Below are positions 1 to 5,158 of a stretch of 5,158 nucleotides of DNA, one piece after another. This DNA is from an uncultured Mesorhizobium sp. GTDB taxonomy: Bacteria > Pseudomonadota > Alphaproteobacteria > Rhizobiales > Rhizobiaceae. The position numbers were made by a program, and so were the translations under genes. The DNA lies in contig CATMOC010000323.1 of NCBI GenBank assembly GCA_950071955.1, forward strand, positions 1 to 5,158. Reading direction: 5' to 3'. The first letter of the stretch is position 1. The number at the start of each line of letters is the position of its first letter. The notes under the pieces are model-generated. The model did not search any database. It was given only the letters and a program-made list of their open reading frames with translations, and was not told the DNA's origin.

Positions 1-104
1 GGGGTCTACCCGCCTCCATGGAGTATCAAAAGGCGGTTGCCAGAGCCAACCAGTAGCCCTCATGGTGAGCCTGTCGAACCACGAGGGCGCTTGGCGCTTC
101 ACCC
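1..104. other. Intergenic region at window start, no gene seen
   Basis: I see no convincing coding region here. The stretch is rich in short dyads: CCGCCT (10-15) pairs with AGGCGG (31-36), CTCCATGGAG (14-23) is a 10-bp palindrome, GGTTG (35-39) pairs with CAACC (47-51), and the long hairpin at 56-88 is listed separately. It lies beyond the 3' end of the minus-strand flavoprotein gene, so it probably serves as a gene-end spacer. No T-tract typical of an intrinsic terminator follows any of these stems. Confidence 0.5.
56..88. repeat. Palindromic intergenic repeat (hairpin), CCTCATGGT/ACCACGAGG type
   Basis: Arms 56-66 and 78-88 form an 11-bp stem with a single A/C mismatch (A62 against C82) around an 11-base loop. 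Read on the minus strand, the core runs TCGACAGGCTCACCATGAGG. From general knowledge, sequences of this shape (gaacC...ATGAGG with a TCGACAGGCTCA loop) recur in intergenic DNA of many alphaproteobacteria; I could not search for copies. The repeat starts 17 bases beyond the stop of the flavoprotein gene, so it could fold at the 3' end of that mRNA and act as a stabiliser or factor-dependent terminator. That role is an inference. Confidence 0.6.
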
Positions 105-716
105 TCACCACATCGTCGCCTTCGCCCGCTCCGGCCATTCCGCGTCATAGGCCTTGCCGTCGATCCTCTCGCGGCTGGTGACGGCGAGGATGTCGCCCGG
201 CGTCGGCAGGCTCCTCGGATCGACGTGCCTGTCGGCGTTCCACAGGTCGGATCGCACGATGGCGCGGGCGCACTGGAAGTAGACCGCGTCGATCGCCACC
301 ACCATGACCGAGCGCGCCGCCTTGCCGTCGACCGCGAAGGACGCGCAGAGTTCGGCGTCGATCGAGAGCGTCGCTCGGCCGTTGACCCTGAGCGTCGTGC
401 CCGAGCCGGGGATCAGGAAGAGCAGCCCCACGCGCCCGTCACGCACAACGTTCTTCAGCGAATCGGCGCGGTTGTTGCCGCGCCGGTCGGGCAGCATTAG
501 CGTTCGCTCGTCATGGATGCGCACGAAACCCGGCAGGTCGCCGCGCGGCGAACAGTCAAACCCCTCCGGGCCGGCGGTCGCCAGCGCCACGAAGGGCGAG
601 GCCTTTATGAGCGCCGCGTATTCCGGGATGATCCGGTCGAGCTCCTTGACCAGCGACGTCTCGCCGGGCTGTCCGTAGAGGGCTTCGAGCTGAGCGATGG
701 TGGTGATGGTGGTCAT
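105..716 (-). CDS. PPOX-class FMN-dependent flavoprotein (DR_2398/MSMEG_1061 type)
   Basis: The 203-residue product fits the pyridoxamine-5'-phosphate-oxidase-like split-barrel flavoproteins, closest in pattern to the roughly 200-residue DR_2398/MSMEG_1061 subfamily. An N-terminal helical part (about 7-38) leads into the barrel: strand FVALATAGPEG (42-52), DCSPRGD (54-60), a strand ending in LMLPDRRGNNRADS (73-86), and GRVGLLFLIPG (94-104) with TLRVNGRA (108-115). The RRGNNR and NGRA segments are where this family contacts flavin phosphate and the dimer interface. Members are cytosolic and bind FMN or a related cofactor; the physiological substrate is generally unknown, and it need not be vitamin B6. 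I chose the ATG at 714-716 because the frame's upstream Met (773) would add 19 low-complexity residues not expected in the family. The Shine-Dalgarno signal is weak (GAAAG). It is divergent from the next gene and looks monocistronic. Confidence 0.88.
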   Translation of the reverse strand: MTTITTIAQLEALYGQPGETSLVKELDRIIPEYAALIKASPFVALATAGPEGFDCSPRGDLPGFVRIHDERTLMLPDRRGNNRADSLKNVVRDGRVGLLFLIPGSGTTLRVNGRATLSIDAELCASFAVDGKAARSVMVVAIDAVYFQCARAIVRSDLWNADRHVDPRSLPTPGDILAVTSRERIDGKAYDAEWPERAKATMW

Positions 717-1101
717 GGTGGCTTTCGGGACGGGGATGAGTGAGCTCGAAAGATGCGACCAGGTCGGCGGCAAGACAAGGGCGCCTCAAACGCATAGACG
801 TATTTCCCGCAGGTCGCCCCTTTCCTCGCGGCACTCGATGCTGCAACACCGGCTACTCTAGGAGAGTTCGGCCGTCACGCAGAGCATCCGGTTCACAGGA
901 TCATCCGTTCGAGCGGCGGCTTTCTTCGATCGAGGGCCCAAAGCCCCCGTTCGTTTCAGGTCCGTGGCTTGCCAATAGAACATGATTGCAGAAGTTTGCT
1001 GCCGGGCCGACGTTCTCTGGCCTAAACCTGCTTTTCTACAGACGGTCATGAACTACGCTGCTGCCTGGCCGGATGGGCTCAAGAGTATCAGAGAACACAT
1101 G
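717..1101. other. Gene-poor spacer between divergent genes, no gene supported
   Basis: This 385-base stretch separates the minus-strand flavoprotein gene from the plus-strand membrane protein gene. Short open frames exist on both strands, but none has a family-like protein, a good ribosome-binding site or a consistent codon pattern. Positions 960-1060 look less GC-rich than the flanking genes. Dyads are present at 918-946 (GGCTTT/AAAGCC, or alternatively GGGC/GCCC around CCAAA). It should contain the promoters for both flanking genes, but I find only a weak candidate for the minus-strand one. A decayed gene or an old repeat is possible but not shown. Confidence 0.45.
750..779 (-). promoter_or_regulatory. 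Possible promoter of the PPOX flavoprotein gene
   Basis: On the minus strand CTTGTC (779-774) is followed after 17 bases by GCATCT (756-751), in the CTTGAC-N17-CTATAT arrangement of rhizobial housekeeping promoters. The -35 box matches well; the -10 box is poor. It would give a leader of about 25-30 bases before the ATG at 716. This is a weak candidate, given mainly because position and spacing fit. Confidence 0.22.
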
Positions 1102-1605
1102 ATGGCGAGCAAGAAGCGGTCGAATGAATCAATGGCGGCAAAGGCCGTATGGCCGCTCCTTTTTCTCACGGCTGCGCTTCACGCGTATCTGGGACTGTCG
1201 TTGGTTGCCTATGTGTTCATGGGAGTGTCGAACCCGGCCAGCGGACCCGGTGGATGGATAGTGGCCACGACAGGTGGACTCCAAGCGGTTGCGGCGACAG
1301 CGGCCTTCGTGCTCGCCGCCCGGCGCGATCTACGCGGCGCTACCCTTGCCGTGGCGGGCAGCATCATGATGGGCTGGTTCTCGACGCTGCCGTCCGTCGC
1401 CGAGCAAGGGCTCGACTTTCGCGGCAACGACAGAATTGCCTCTGTCTACTTCGTCCTCTCCCCGATCATCGCCATCGTTGCGGGAACACTGGCTTGGCGC
1501 AACCTGTATCCGATTGCGGCCGCACTTATCGCAACGGCGACGACCTTCGCCGGCATTGTGTTCGTCATCGCATTCGCTATCGCCATCGCGACGTACGGCT
1601 TTTAG
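1102..1605 (+). CDS. Small multi-pass inner-membrane protein of unknown function
   Basis: The 167-residue product begins with a basic, soluble N-terminus (MASKKRSNES) and then shows about five hydrophobic helices, roughly at residues 16-40, 52-73, 79-98, 112-131 and 136-163. Basic residues (ARRDLR, 73-78; WRN, 132-134) sit in inter-helix loops. A polar loop, EQGLDFRGNDR (101-111), joins helices 3 and 4. I do not recognise a named family and see no catalytic or transporter motif, so the function is unknown. I chose ATG 1102 because AGAGA at 1090-1094 lies 7 bases upstream; the adjoining ATG at 1099 is nearly as good. The frame is open back to an ATG at 982, which would add 40 residues that look non-coding. 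It appears to stand alone, and a stem-loop follows its stop. Confidence 0.7.
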   Translation: MASKKRSNESMAAKAVWPLLFLTAALHAYLGLSLVAYVFMGVSNPASGPGGWIVATTGGLQAVAATAAFVLAARRDLRGATLAVAGSIMMGWFSTLPSVAEQGLDFRGNDRIASVYFVLSPIIAIVAGTLAWRNLYPIAAALIATATTFAGIVFVIAFAIAIATYGF

Positions 1606-1621
1606 GACCATGAAGTTCGAG

Positions 1622-1654
1622 GCTCGAAGTCACGGGAAAGGACCGGCTTCGAGC
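1622..1654 (+). other. Stem-loop just after the membrane protein gene
   Basis: GCTCGAAG (1622-1629) and CTTCGAGC (1647-1654) form a perfect 8-bp stem around a 17-base loop. In RNA it can extend by a U-G pair and, after a two-base bulge, CGG (1633-1635) with CCG (1643-1645). The left arm also belongs to a second palindrome, TTCGAG-G-CTCGAA (1616-1628). The stem begins 17 bases after the stop codon. No T-tract follows, so it is not a classic intrinsic terminator; a 3'-end stabiliser, a factor-dependent stop or a protein-binding site are alternatives. Confidence 0.45.
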
Positions 1655-1860
1655 AGCGAGTGACAGGGCGCCTCGACGGTGCTAGAGGCAAGACCTGCTG
1701 TCCGCTTGCACCTCCCGCTATGAGATTCTTGGCCGAGCCGCGGCGCATCCATGCAGCGCAACTCGCCTGTTTCTCGTATCGGATGCTGGGTCTCCCGCCG
1801 TTGCAACCGCGCAGATCATGAGCTTCAAGCCGGACATGCGGCAGCGATACGCAATCAGAC

Positions 1861-1865
1861 CGGAG
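1861..1865 (+). promoter_or_regulatory. Ribosome-binding site of the DUF1801 gene
   Basis: CGGAG lies seven bases before the ATG at 1873. This fixes the start of the DUF1801 gene and argues against initiation at other nearby ATGs (1751, 1818), which open different frames. Confidence 0.6.
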
Positions 1866-1872
1866 CAACCCA

Positions 1873-2304
1873 ATGGCCGGCAAGTCTTTCCCACCCGCAA
1901 GCAGCCCCGTCCCCCTCCTCTCCGGCGGCAATCCACAGATCCCCAAGGGCTTCGGCAATGCGCCCGTGCAGGCCTACATCGCCGCCATGCCGGGCTGGAA
2001 GAGCGATCTCGGCCGCCGGCTCGATGCGATCATCGTGACTACGGTGCCGGAAGTGAAGAAGGCGGTGAAGTGGAACTCGCCGTTCTACGGCGTCGAAGAG
2101 GGAGTCTGGTTCCTCTCCTTCCACTGCTTTGCGAAGTACGTGAAGGTGACGTTCTTCCGCGGCGCCTCACTCGATCCCGTCCCGCCCGGCGTCTCGAAGC
2201 ACCCGGCAGTGCGCTACTACGACATCCGCGAGGGAGCGTTCGACGAGAGCCGCTTCGCCGACTGGGTGAAGCAGGCCAGCCGGCTGCCTGGAGAGAAACT
2301 GTAG
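1873..2304 (+). CDS. DUF1801 domain-containing protein (YdhG-like fold)
   Basis: The 143-residue product is a small soluble protein with the DUF1801 pattern. A helix over residues 31-55 (APVQAYIAAMPGWKSDLGRR) leads into PEVKKAVKWNSPFYGVE (59-75), then alternating strands GVWFLSFHCFAKYVKVTFFRG (77-97), and a C-terminal part with HPAVRYYDIREG (110-121) and a closing helix (DESRFADWVKQASRL). The W-N-S-P-F-Y core and the repeated aromatic strands are the family signature. DUF1801 proteins belong to a YdhG/SufE-distant alpha/beta fold; no reaction is established, so none is assigned. Length is typical. The first 25 residues are Pro/Ser-rich and probably disordered. It is followed by 137 bases before the transporter gene, so co-transcription is possible but not shown. 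Confidence 0.9.
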   Translation: MAGKSFPPASSPVPLLSGGNPQIPKGFGNAPVQAYIAAMPGWKSDLGRRLDAIIVTTVPEVKKAVKWNSPFYGVEEGVWFLSFHCFAKYVKVTFFRGASLDPVPPGVSKHPAVRYYDIREGAFDESRFADWVKQASRLPGEKL

Positions 2305-2441
2305 GTCGCGGCGACTTCTCCGGACGCCGTCATGGCGGGGAGCTTCCTCGACGCGGCGCGACCGGCGACGGGCATGCTGGCCCAACGATCCGGCACATGC
2401 ACGGACTTGCAGCAAAAGTTCTGCTTTGCCACACACGCCGC

Positions 2442-3317
2442 ATGAACAGCGAACAGTCGATCGCCAAGGCCGCCCTGTGGATGGGCGGCTGGCTCGCCCT
2501 GATGCTCACCATGACCGTGGCCGGCCGCGAGGCGGCCCGCCACATCGACTTGTTCCAGCTGATGGTGCTCCGGTCAGCCATCGGGCTCGTCCTGCTGTCG
2601 CCGCTGGTGATGGTCGCCGGGGGGTGGCGGTCCGTCCGCACGCCGGTGCTCGGCCAGCATGTCGGCCGCAACGTCGTCCACTACGCCGGCCAGTACCTGT
2701 GGCTCTATGCGCTGACCCTGATCCCGATCGCGCAGCTGATCTCGATCGAATTCACCATGCCGATCTGGACGGCGCTCTTCGCCGTGATCTTCCTTGGCGA
2801 GCGGGTCGGATGGCGCAAGGCAACCTCGATCGCGCTCGGGCTCGCCGGTGTCGCCGTCATCGTGCGCCCCGGCGGCGAGAACCTGAATTTCGGCCAGCTT
2901 TACGCTCTCGCCGCCGCCTTCGGCTTCGCCATCTCGGTGATCATGATCAAGACCCTGGTCAGGCGCGACAGCGTCACCACCATCATCTTCTGGATGCTCG
3001 TCATCCAGACGATCCTTGGCATCGTGCCGGCCGCGCTCGTCTGGCAGGTGCCGCCGGCCTCGTCCTGGCCGTGGATACTGGTCGTCGCCTTCTGCGGAAC
3101 CTTCTCGCACTACTGCATGGCACGGGCCATGGTGCATGCCGAGGCGACCGTGGTCGTGCCGATGGACTTTCTGCGCGTGCCACTCGCCGCGGTGGTCGGC
3201 TACCTCGTCTACGCGGAGGCGATCGACATCTACACCGCGCTCGGCGCCGCCATGATCCTGTTCGGCAATCTTCTCAACCTGCGCAAGGCTGGCACGGCGC
3301 GCATCCCGGCCGGCTGA
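2442..3317 (+). CDS. DMT-superfamily (EamA) transporter, ten-helix permease
   Basis: The 291-residue product has two tandem EamA repeats and about ten membrane helices, roughly at 10-27, 39-58, 74-92, 98-118, 127-142, 152-172, 180-200, 210-225, 235-256 and 262-280. The first repeat ends with EFTMPIWTALFAVIFLGER (103-121) and the second with PMDFLRVPLAAVVGYLVYAEA (from 240), the characteristic DMT helix-4 and helix-9 pattern with a Glu at the helix end. Family members move metabolites such as amino acids, nucleosides, S-adenosylmethionine or riboflavin across the inner membrane; the substrate cannot be inferred here. The start at 2442 places a short tail before helix 1, as usual, but has no clear Shine-Dalgarno. 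An in-frame ATG at 2397 is an alternative. The frame is open upstream to 1818, but that part overlaps the DUF1801 gene and does not look like protein. Confidence 0.92.
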   Translation: MNSEQSIAKAALWMGGWLALMLTMTVAGREAARHIDLFQLMVLRSAIGLVLLSPLVMVAGGWRSVRTPVLGQHVGRNVVHYAGQYLWLYALTLIPIAQLISIEFTMPIWTALFAVIFLGERVGWRKATSIALGLAGVAVIVRPGGENLNFGQLYALAAAFGFAISVIMIKTLVRRDSVTTIIFWMLVIQTILGIVPAALVWQVPPASSWPWILVVAFCGTFSHYCMARAMVHAEATVVVPMDFLRVPLAAVVGYLVYAEAIDIYTALGAAMILFGNLLNLRKAGTARIPAG

Positions 3318-3370
3318 CGCTGCGGAGCGCGGGGAATACCCGCTGAAACCGCGCCTGTCGCCCGCTTTTC

Positions 3371-3399
3371 CTTGTCAATCGAGGGATCGCGCGTATATC
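3371..3399 (+). promoter_or_regulatory. Predicted housekeeping-sigma promoter of the livGFH operon
   Basis: TTGTCA (3372-3377) and TATATC (3394-3399) are separated by 16 bases. Written in the rhizobial form this is CTTGTC-N17-TATATC, close to CTTGAC-N17-CTATAT. Transcription would begin near 3406, giving a leader of about 65 bases before the livG ATG. It is the best promoter-like sequence in the window and lies in the only gap ahead of the operon. Confidence 0.6.
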
Positions 3400-3408
3400 A
3401 CCGCGCGA
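3387..3408. promoter_or_regulatory. Inverted repeat bracketing the -10 box, candidate operator
   Basis: TCGCGCG (3387-3393) and CGCGCGA (3402-3408) are a perfect 7-bp inverted repeat separated by eight bases that contain the whole -10 hexamer TATATC. The right arm overlaps the expected transcription start. A dimeric repressor bound here would block open-complex formation. The arms are only C/G alternation plus one A/T pair, so chance in GC-rich DNA is possible. Operator function is an inference from position and symmetry. Confidence 0.4.
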
Positions 3409-3470
3409 GGCTGGGGAAGGAAGAAGCGGCACGAGCCGCCCGCCCGGCCTGACGGGAGTACGGGCAGCGG

Positions 3471-4253
3471 ATGCCGAAGATCATCGACGTCCAGGGCGTG
3501 ACGAAGCGGTTCGGCAATGTGCTGGCCGTCGACAATTGCTCACTCAGCGTGGAGGAAGGCACGATCACCGGGCTGATCGGCCCCAACGGCGCGGGCAAGA
3601 CGACGCTCTTCAACATGGTCGCCGGCGCCTTTCCTCCCACCTCAGGGCGCATCCTGCTCGGCGGCGAGGACGTGACGAGACTGAAGGCGCACGAGCTCTT
3701 CGCGCGCGGCCTGCTTCGCACCTTCCAGATCGCCCAGGATTTTTCCAACATGACGGCGCTTGAGAACCTGATGATGGTTCCGGCCGGACAGTCGGGCGAG
3801 GCCTTGTTTTCGGCCTGCTTCCGGCGCGGCAAGGTGATGGCGGAAGAGGCCGAGACCCGCCGCAAGGCCGACGAGGTCATGCAGGTCATCCGCCTCTCCC
3901 ACGTCAAGAACGAGCGCGCCGGCAATCTCTCGGGCGGCCAGAAGAAGCTGCTCGAACTCGGCCGCGTGATGATGGCAAGGCCCCGCGTCGTGCTGCTCGA
4001 CGAAATCGCGGCCGGGGTCAACCGGACGCTCCTCAACGACCTCGCCGCGGTCGTGCAGCGCCTCAACCGCGAGGATGGGCTCACCTTTTTCGTCATCGAG
4101 CACGACATGGACCTGATCGCCCGGCTCTGCGACCCCGTCATCGTCATGGCGGCCGGCAGCGTCATGATGCAGGGACCGATGTCGGAGATCCGCAACGACC
4201 CGGAAGTCATCGAAGCCTATTTCGGCGGCGCGCAGGCAGCAGGGGCGCACTGA
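3471..4253 (+). CDS. livG: HAAT-type ABC transporter ATP-binding protein, LivG-like
   Basis: The 260-residue product is one of the two cytoplasmic ATPases of a branched-chain-amino-acid-type importer. Walker A is GPNGAGKTT (37-45), the Q-loop glutamine is in RTFQ (Q86), the ABC signature is LSGGQ (153-157), Walker B is VVLLDE (173-178, catalytic E178) and the switch histidine is H211 in VIEHDMDLI. The segment after the Q-loop (FSNMTALENLM) and the C-terminal NDPEVIEAYFGG are typical of LivG. Length matches the family. After E178 the sequence reads IAAGVN where LivG usually has PAAGLN. The start is the only ATG giving the standard N-terminus; the nearest GGGAG lies 12 bases upstream, so initiation is probably modest. 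Its TGA overlaps the next ATG by one base. Transport of leucine-type amino acids is the default reading, but related systems carry amides, urea or aromatic acids, so the symbol denotes the family. Confidence 0.95.
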   Translation: MPKIIDVQGVTKRFGNVLAVDNCSLSVEEGTITGLIGPNGAGKTTLFNMVAGAFPPTSGRILLGGEDVTRLKAHELFARGLLRTFQIAQDFSNMTALENLMMVPAGQSGEALFSACFRRGKVMAEEAETRRKADEVMQVIRLSHVKNERAGNLSGGQKKLLELGRVMMARPRVVLLDEIAAGVNRTLLNDLAAVVQRLNREDGLTFFVIEHDMDLIARLCDPVIVMAAGSVMMQGPMSEIRNDPEVIEAYFGGAQAAGAH

Positions 4254-4975
4254 TGGCCCTCCTGGAGATGACCGGCATCCATGCCGGCTACGGCGGCGCC
4301 AACATCCTCAACGGCGTGTCGATCGCCATCGACGCCGACCAGATTGGCGTCATCGTCGGCCCCAACGGCGCCGGCAAGTCGACGACGCTGAAGGCGCTCT
4401 TCGGGCTGCTGACAGTCAGCGAGGGCTCGACCGTCTTCGACGGCAAGGACATCACGAACGCGGCCCCGGAGAGGCTTGTCGAGCAAGGGCTCTCCTTCGT
4501 GCCGCAGGAGTTCAACGTCTTCCCGACCATGTCGGTGCAGGAGAACCTCGAGATGGGCGCCTACTCGCGCCGCGATTCGTTCCGGCACATGATCGATCAG
4601 GTCTACGGCTTCTTCCCGCCTCTCAAGGAAAAGCGCCGCCAGCCGGCGGGGGAGCTTTCCGGCGGCCAACGCCAGATGGTCGCGATCGGGCGCGCGCTGA
4701 TGACCGAACCACGCCTGCTGCTGCTGGACGAGCCGACAGCGGGGCTTTCCCCGCGCTACATGGGCGAGATCTTCGACCGGATCGTCGCCATCAATGCCGC
4801 GGGCGTCGGCATCCTGATGGTTGAGCAGAACGCGCGCCAGGCACTCGGCTTTGCCCATCGCGGCTTCGTGCTCGCCGGCGGCCAGAACCGCTTCACCGGA
4901 ACCGGAGCGGAACTGCTCGCCGACCCGGAGGTCGCCCGGAGTTTTCTCGGCGGAGGAGCCGACGACCATGCCTGA
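4253..4975 (+). CDS. livF: HAAT-type ABC transporter ATP-binding protein, LivF-like
   Basis: The 240-residue product is the second ATPase of the same importer and would pair with the LivG-like protein. It has Walker A GPNGAGKST (36-44), the Q-loop in FVPQEFNVFPTMSVQENLEMG (Q85), signature LSGGQ (135-139), Walker B LLLLDE (155-160, catalytic E160) and D-loop AGLS (163-166). The switch position reads VEQNARQAL, with Gln192 in place of His; this is normal for LivF proteins and gives the heterodimer one canonical and one altered site. The C-terminus (LLADPEVARSFLGG) is also typical. The ATG shares its A with the TGA of livG, and AGGGG (4241-4245) lies seven bases upstream, so translation is coupled. 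It overlaps the next gene by eight bases. The substrate is not determinable from this subunit. Confidence 0.96.
   Translation: MALLEMTGIHAGYGGANILNGVSIAIDADQIGVIVGPNGAGKSTTLKALFGLLTVSEGSTVFDGKDITNAAPERLVEQGLSFVPQEFNVFPTMSVQENLEMGAYSRRDSFRHMIDQVYGFFPPLKEKRRQPAGELSGGQRQMVAIGRALMTEPRLLLLDEPTAGLSPRYMGEIFDRIVAINAAGVGILMVEQNARQALGFAHRGFVLAGGQNRFTGTGAELLADPEVARSFLGGGADDHA
4952..4958 (+). promoter_or_regulatory. Strong ribosome-binding site of livH
   Basis: GGAGGAG, a near-perfect anti-16S match, sits nine bases before the ATG at 4968, inside the end of livF. It decides the livH start and suggests that the permease is translated efficiently as well as coupled to livF. Confidence 0.75.
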
Positions 4976-5158
4976 CGCCGGTCTTCTCTCGGTCCTGCCG
5001 ATCAGCGAGTTCGTCTTCTTTCTCAACAAGGTGGTGATCGCCGGCCTGATCATTGGCTCGATCTATGCTCTGGGAGCCGTGGGCGTGACGCTGATCTTCG
5101 GCATCCTGGGTGTGGTGAACTTCGCACATGGCGGCTTCTATGTAATGGGCGGTTATAC
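4968..5158 (+). CDS. livH: HAAT-type ABC transporter permease, LivH-like (partial, cut by window end)
   Basis: The first 63 codons of a permease gene lie here, running off the window. The reading is MPDAGLLSVLPISEFVFFLN and then a hydrophobic stretch with VVIAGLIIGSIYALGAVGV, TLIFGILGVVNFAHGGFYVM and GGY. The G-S-I-Y-A-L followed by G-V-V-N-F-A-H-G is the classic N-terminal signature of LivH permeases: a membrane helix at about 22-40, then the conserved NFAHG before the next helix. LivH forms the inner-membrane channel with LivM, energised by LivG and LivF. The ATG overlaps the livF stop by eight bases (ATGCCTGA), and the strong GGAGGAG supports this start. A complete gene would be about 290-300 codons, so roughly four fifths are missing. 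LivM and the binding protein are expected downstream, outside the window. Confidence 0.94.
   Translation, partial: MPDAGLLSVLPISEFVFFLNKVVIAGLIIGSIYALGAVGVTLIFGILGVVNFAHGGFYVMGGY

Larger units (their letters stand above)
3318..3470 (+). other. Intergenic region with liv-type promoter and leader
   Basis: This stretch carries no gene. Just after the DMT stop, GCGGG (3329-3333) and CCCGC (3339-3343) can form a short hairpin around GAATA, but no T-tract follows, so termination of the DMT transcript there is doubtful. The promoter and dyad at 3371-3408 follow. The remaining leader to 3470 contains GCGGC-ACGA-GCCGC (3426-3439) and CCCG/CGGG (3443-3446 with 3453-3456), the latter overlapping GGGAG (3454-3458). 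Confidence 0.5.

Noticed and set aside
982..1101. A 40-residue N-terminal extension of the membrane protein
   Set aside because: It has no ribosome-binding site before 982, an unlikely composition for a leader, and the ATG pair at 1099/1102 has a better signal.
1818..2441. A 208-codon upstream extension of the DMT transporter frame, which would make a 499-residue fusion protein
   Set aside because: It overlaps the well-supported DUF1801 gene in another frame, is rich in Arg/Pro/Gly as expected of a GC-rich shadow frame, and the recognisable transporter begins at about 2442.
3329..3343. An intrinsic terminator after the DMT gene
   Set aside because: The stem is only five pairs and is not followed by a T-tract; the T-rich bases come about 20 bases later.
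2426..3346. A 306-codon plus-strand open frame overlapping the DMT gene
   Set aside because: It is a shifted frame of the transporter with Arg/Pro/His-rich composition and no membrane or domain pattern.
3398..4210. A 270-codon minus-strand open frame opposite livG
   Set aside because: It is Ser/Arg-rich without any domain pattern and lies wholly opposite a clear ATPase gene.
4217..5053. A 278-codon open frame on the minus strand across livF and the start of livH
   Set aside because: It is antisense to two clear transporter genes, is Arg/Ala/His-rich, and is explained by the third-position GC bias of the sense strand.
1..5158. CRISPR arrays, tRNA or rRNA genes, insertion sequences, phage or toxin-antitoxin genes
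   Set aside because: I looked for spaced direct repeats, cloverleaf-type motifs, terminal inverted repeats with a transposase, and small paired genes, and found none.

Overview
The window looks like a chromosomal segment of a GC-rich alphaproteobacterium, most likely of the order Hyphomicrobiales (rhizobial or Mesorhizobium/Aminobacter-like). The reasons are strong G/C preference at third codon positions, a CTTGTC-N17-TATATC promoter close to the rhizobial housekeeping-sigma consensus, a palindromic intergenic repeat of a type common in alphaproteobacteria, and the gene families present. The genus is an inference; no rRNA or other phylogenetic marker is present.

Layout. Positions 1-104 are intergenic and hold a hairpin-forming repeat (56-88) just past the end of a minus-strand gene. 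Positions 105-716 (minus) encode an FMN-dependent PPOX-fold flavoprotein of the DR_2398/MSMEG_1061 type. Positions 717-1101 carry no convincing gene. Then come four plus-strand units. 1102-1605 is a small five-helix membrane protein of unknown function, followed by a stem-loop. 1873-2304 is a DUF1801 protein with a good Shine-Dalgarno sequence. 2442-3317 is a ten-helix EamA/DMT-family exporter or permease. From 3471 to the window edge runs an ABC transporter operon of the branched-chain amino acid (HAAT) type, in the order livG-livF-livH, with livH cut by the window end.

How the genes work together. The first four genes look like independent, single-gene accessory units with gaps between them and no evident shared pathway. 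The three liv-type genes are one translationally coupled transcription unit: livG and livF share one base (TGATG), and livF and livH overlap by eight bases. They supply both ATPase subunits and the first permease of a HAAT importer; the second permease (LivM) and the periplasmic binding protein should lie downstream. The substrate cannot be read from these subunits.

No clearly novel system is visible. The most interesting signal is at the liv-type promoter: a perfect 7-bp inverted repeat brackets the -10 element exactly, as an operator would, and the leader behind it can form hairpins that involve the weak ribosome-binding region of livG. Other points are the ATPase-first gene order, a Pro-to-Ile change after the Walker B glutamate of LivG, and a stem-loop behind the membrane protein gene.
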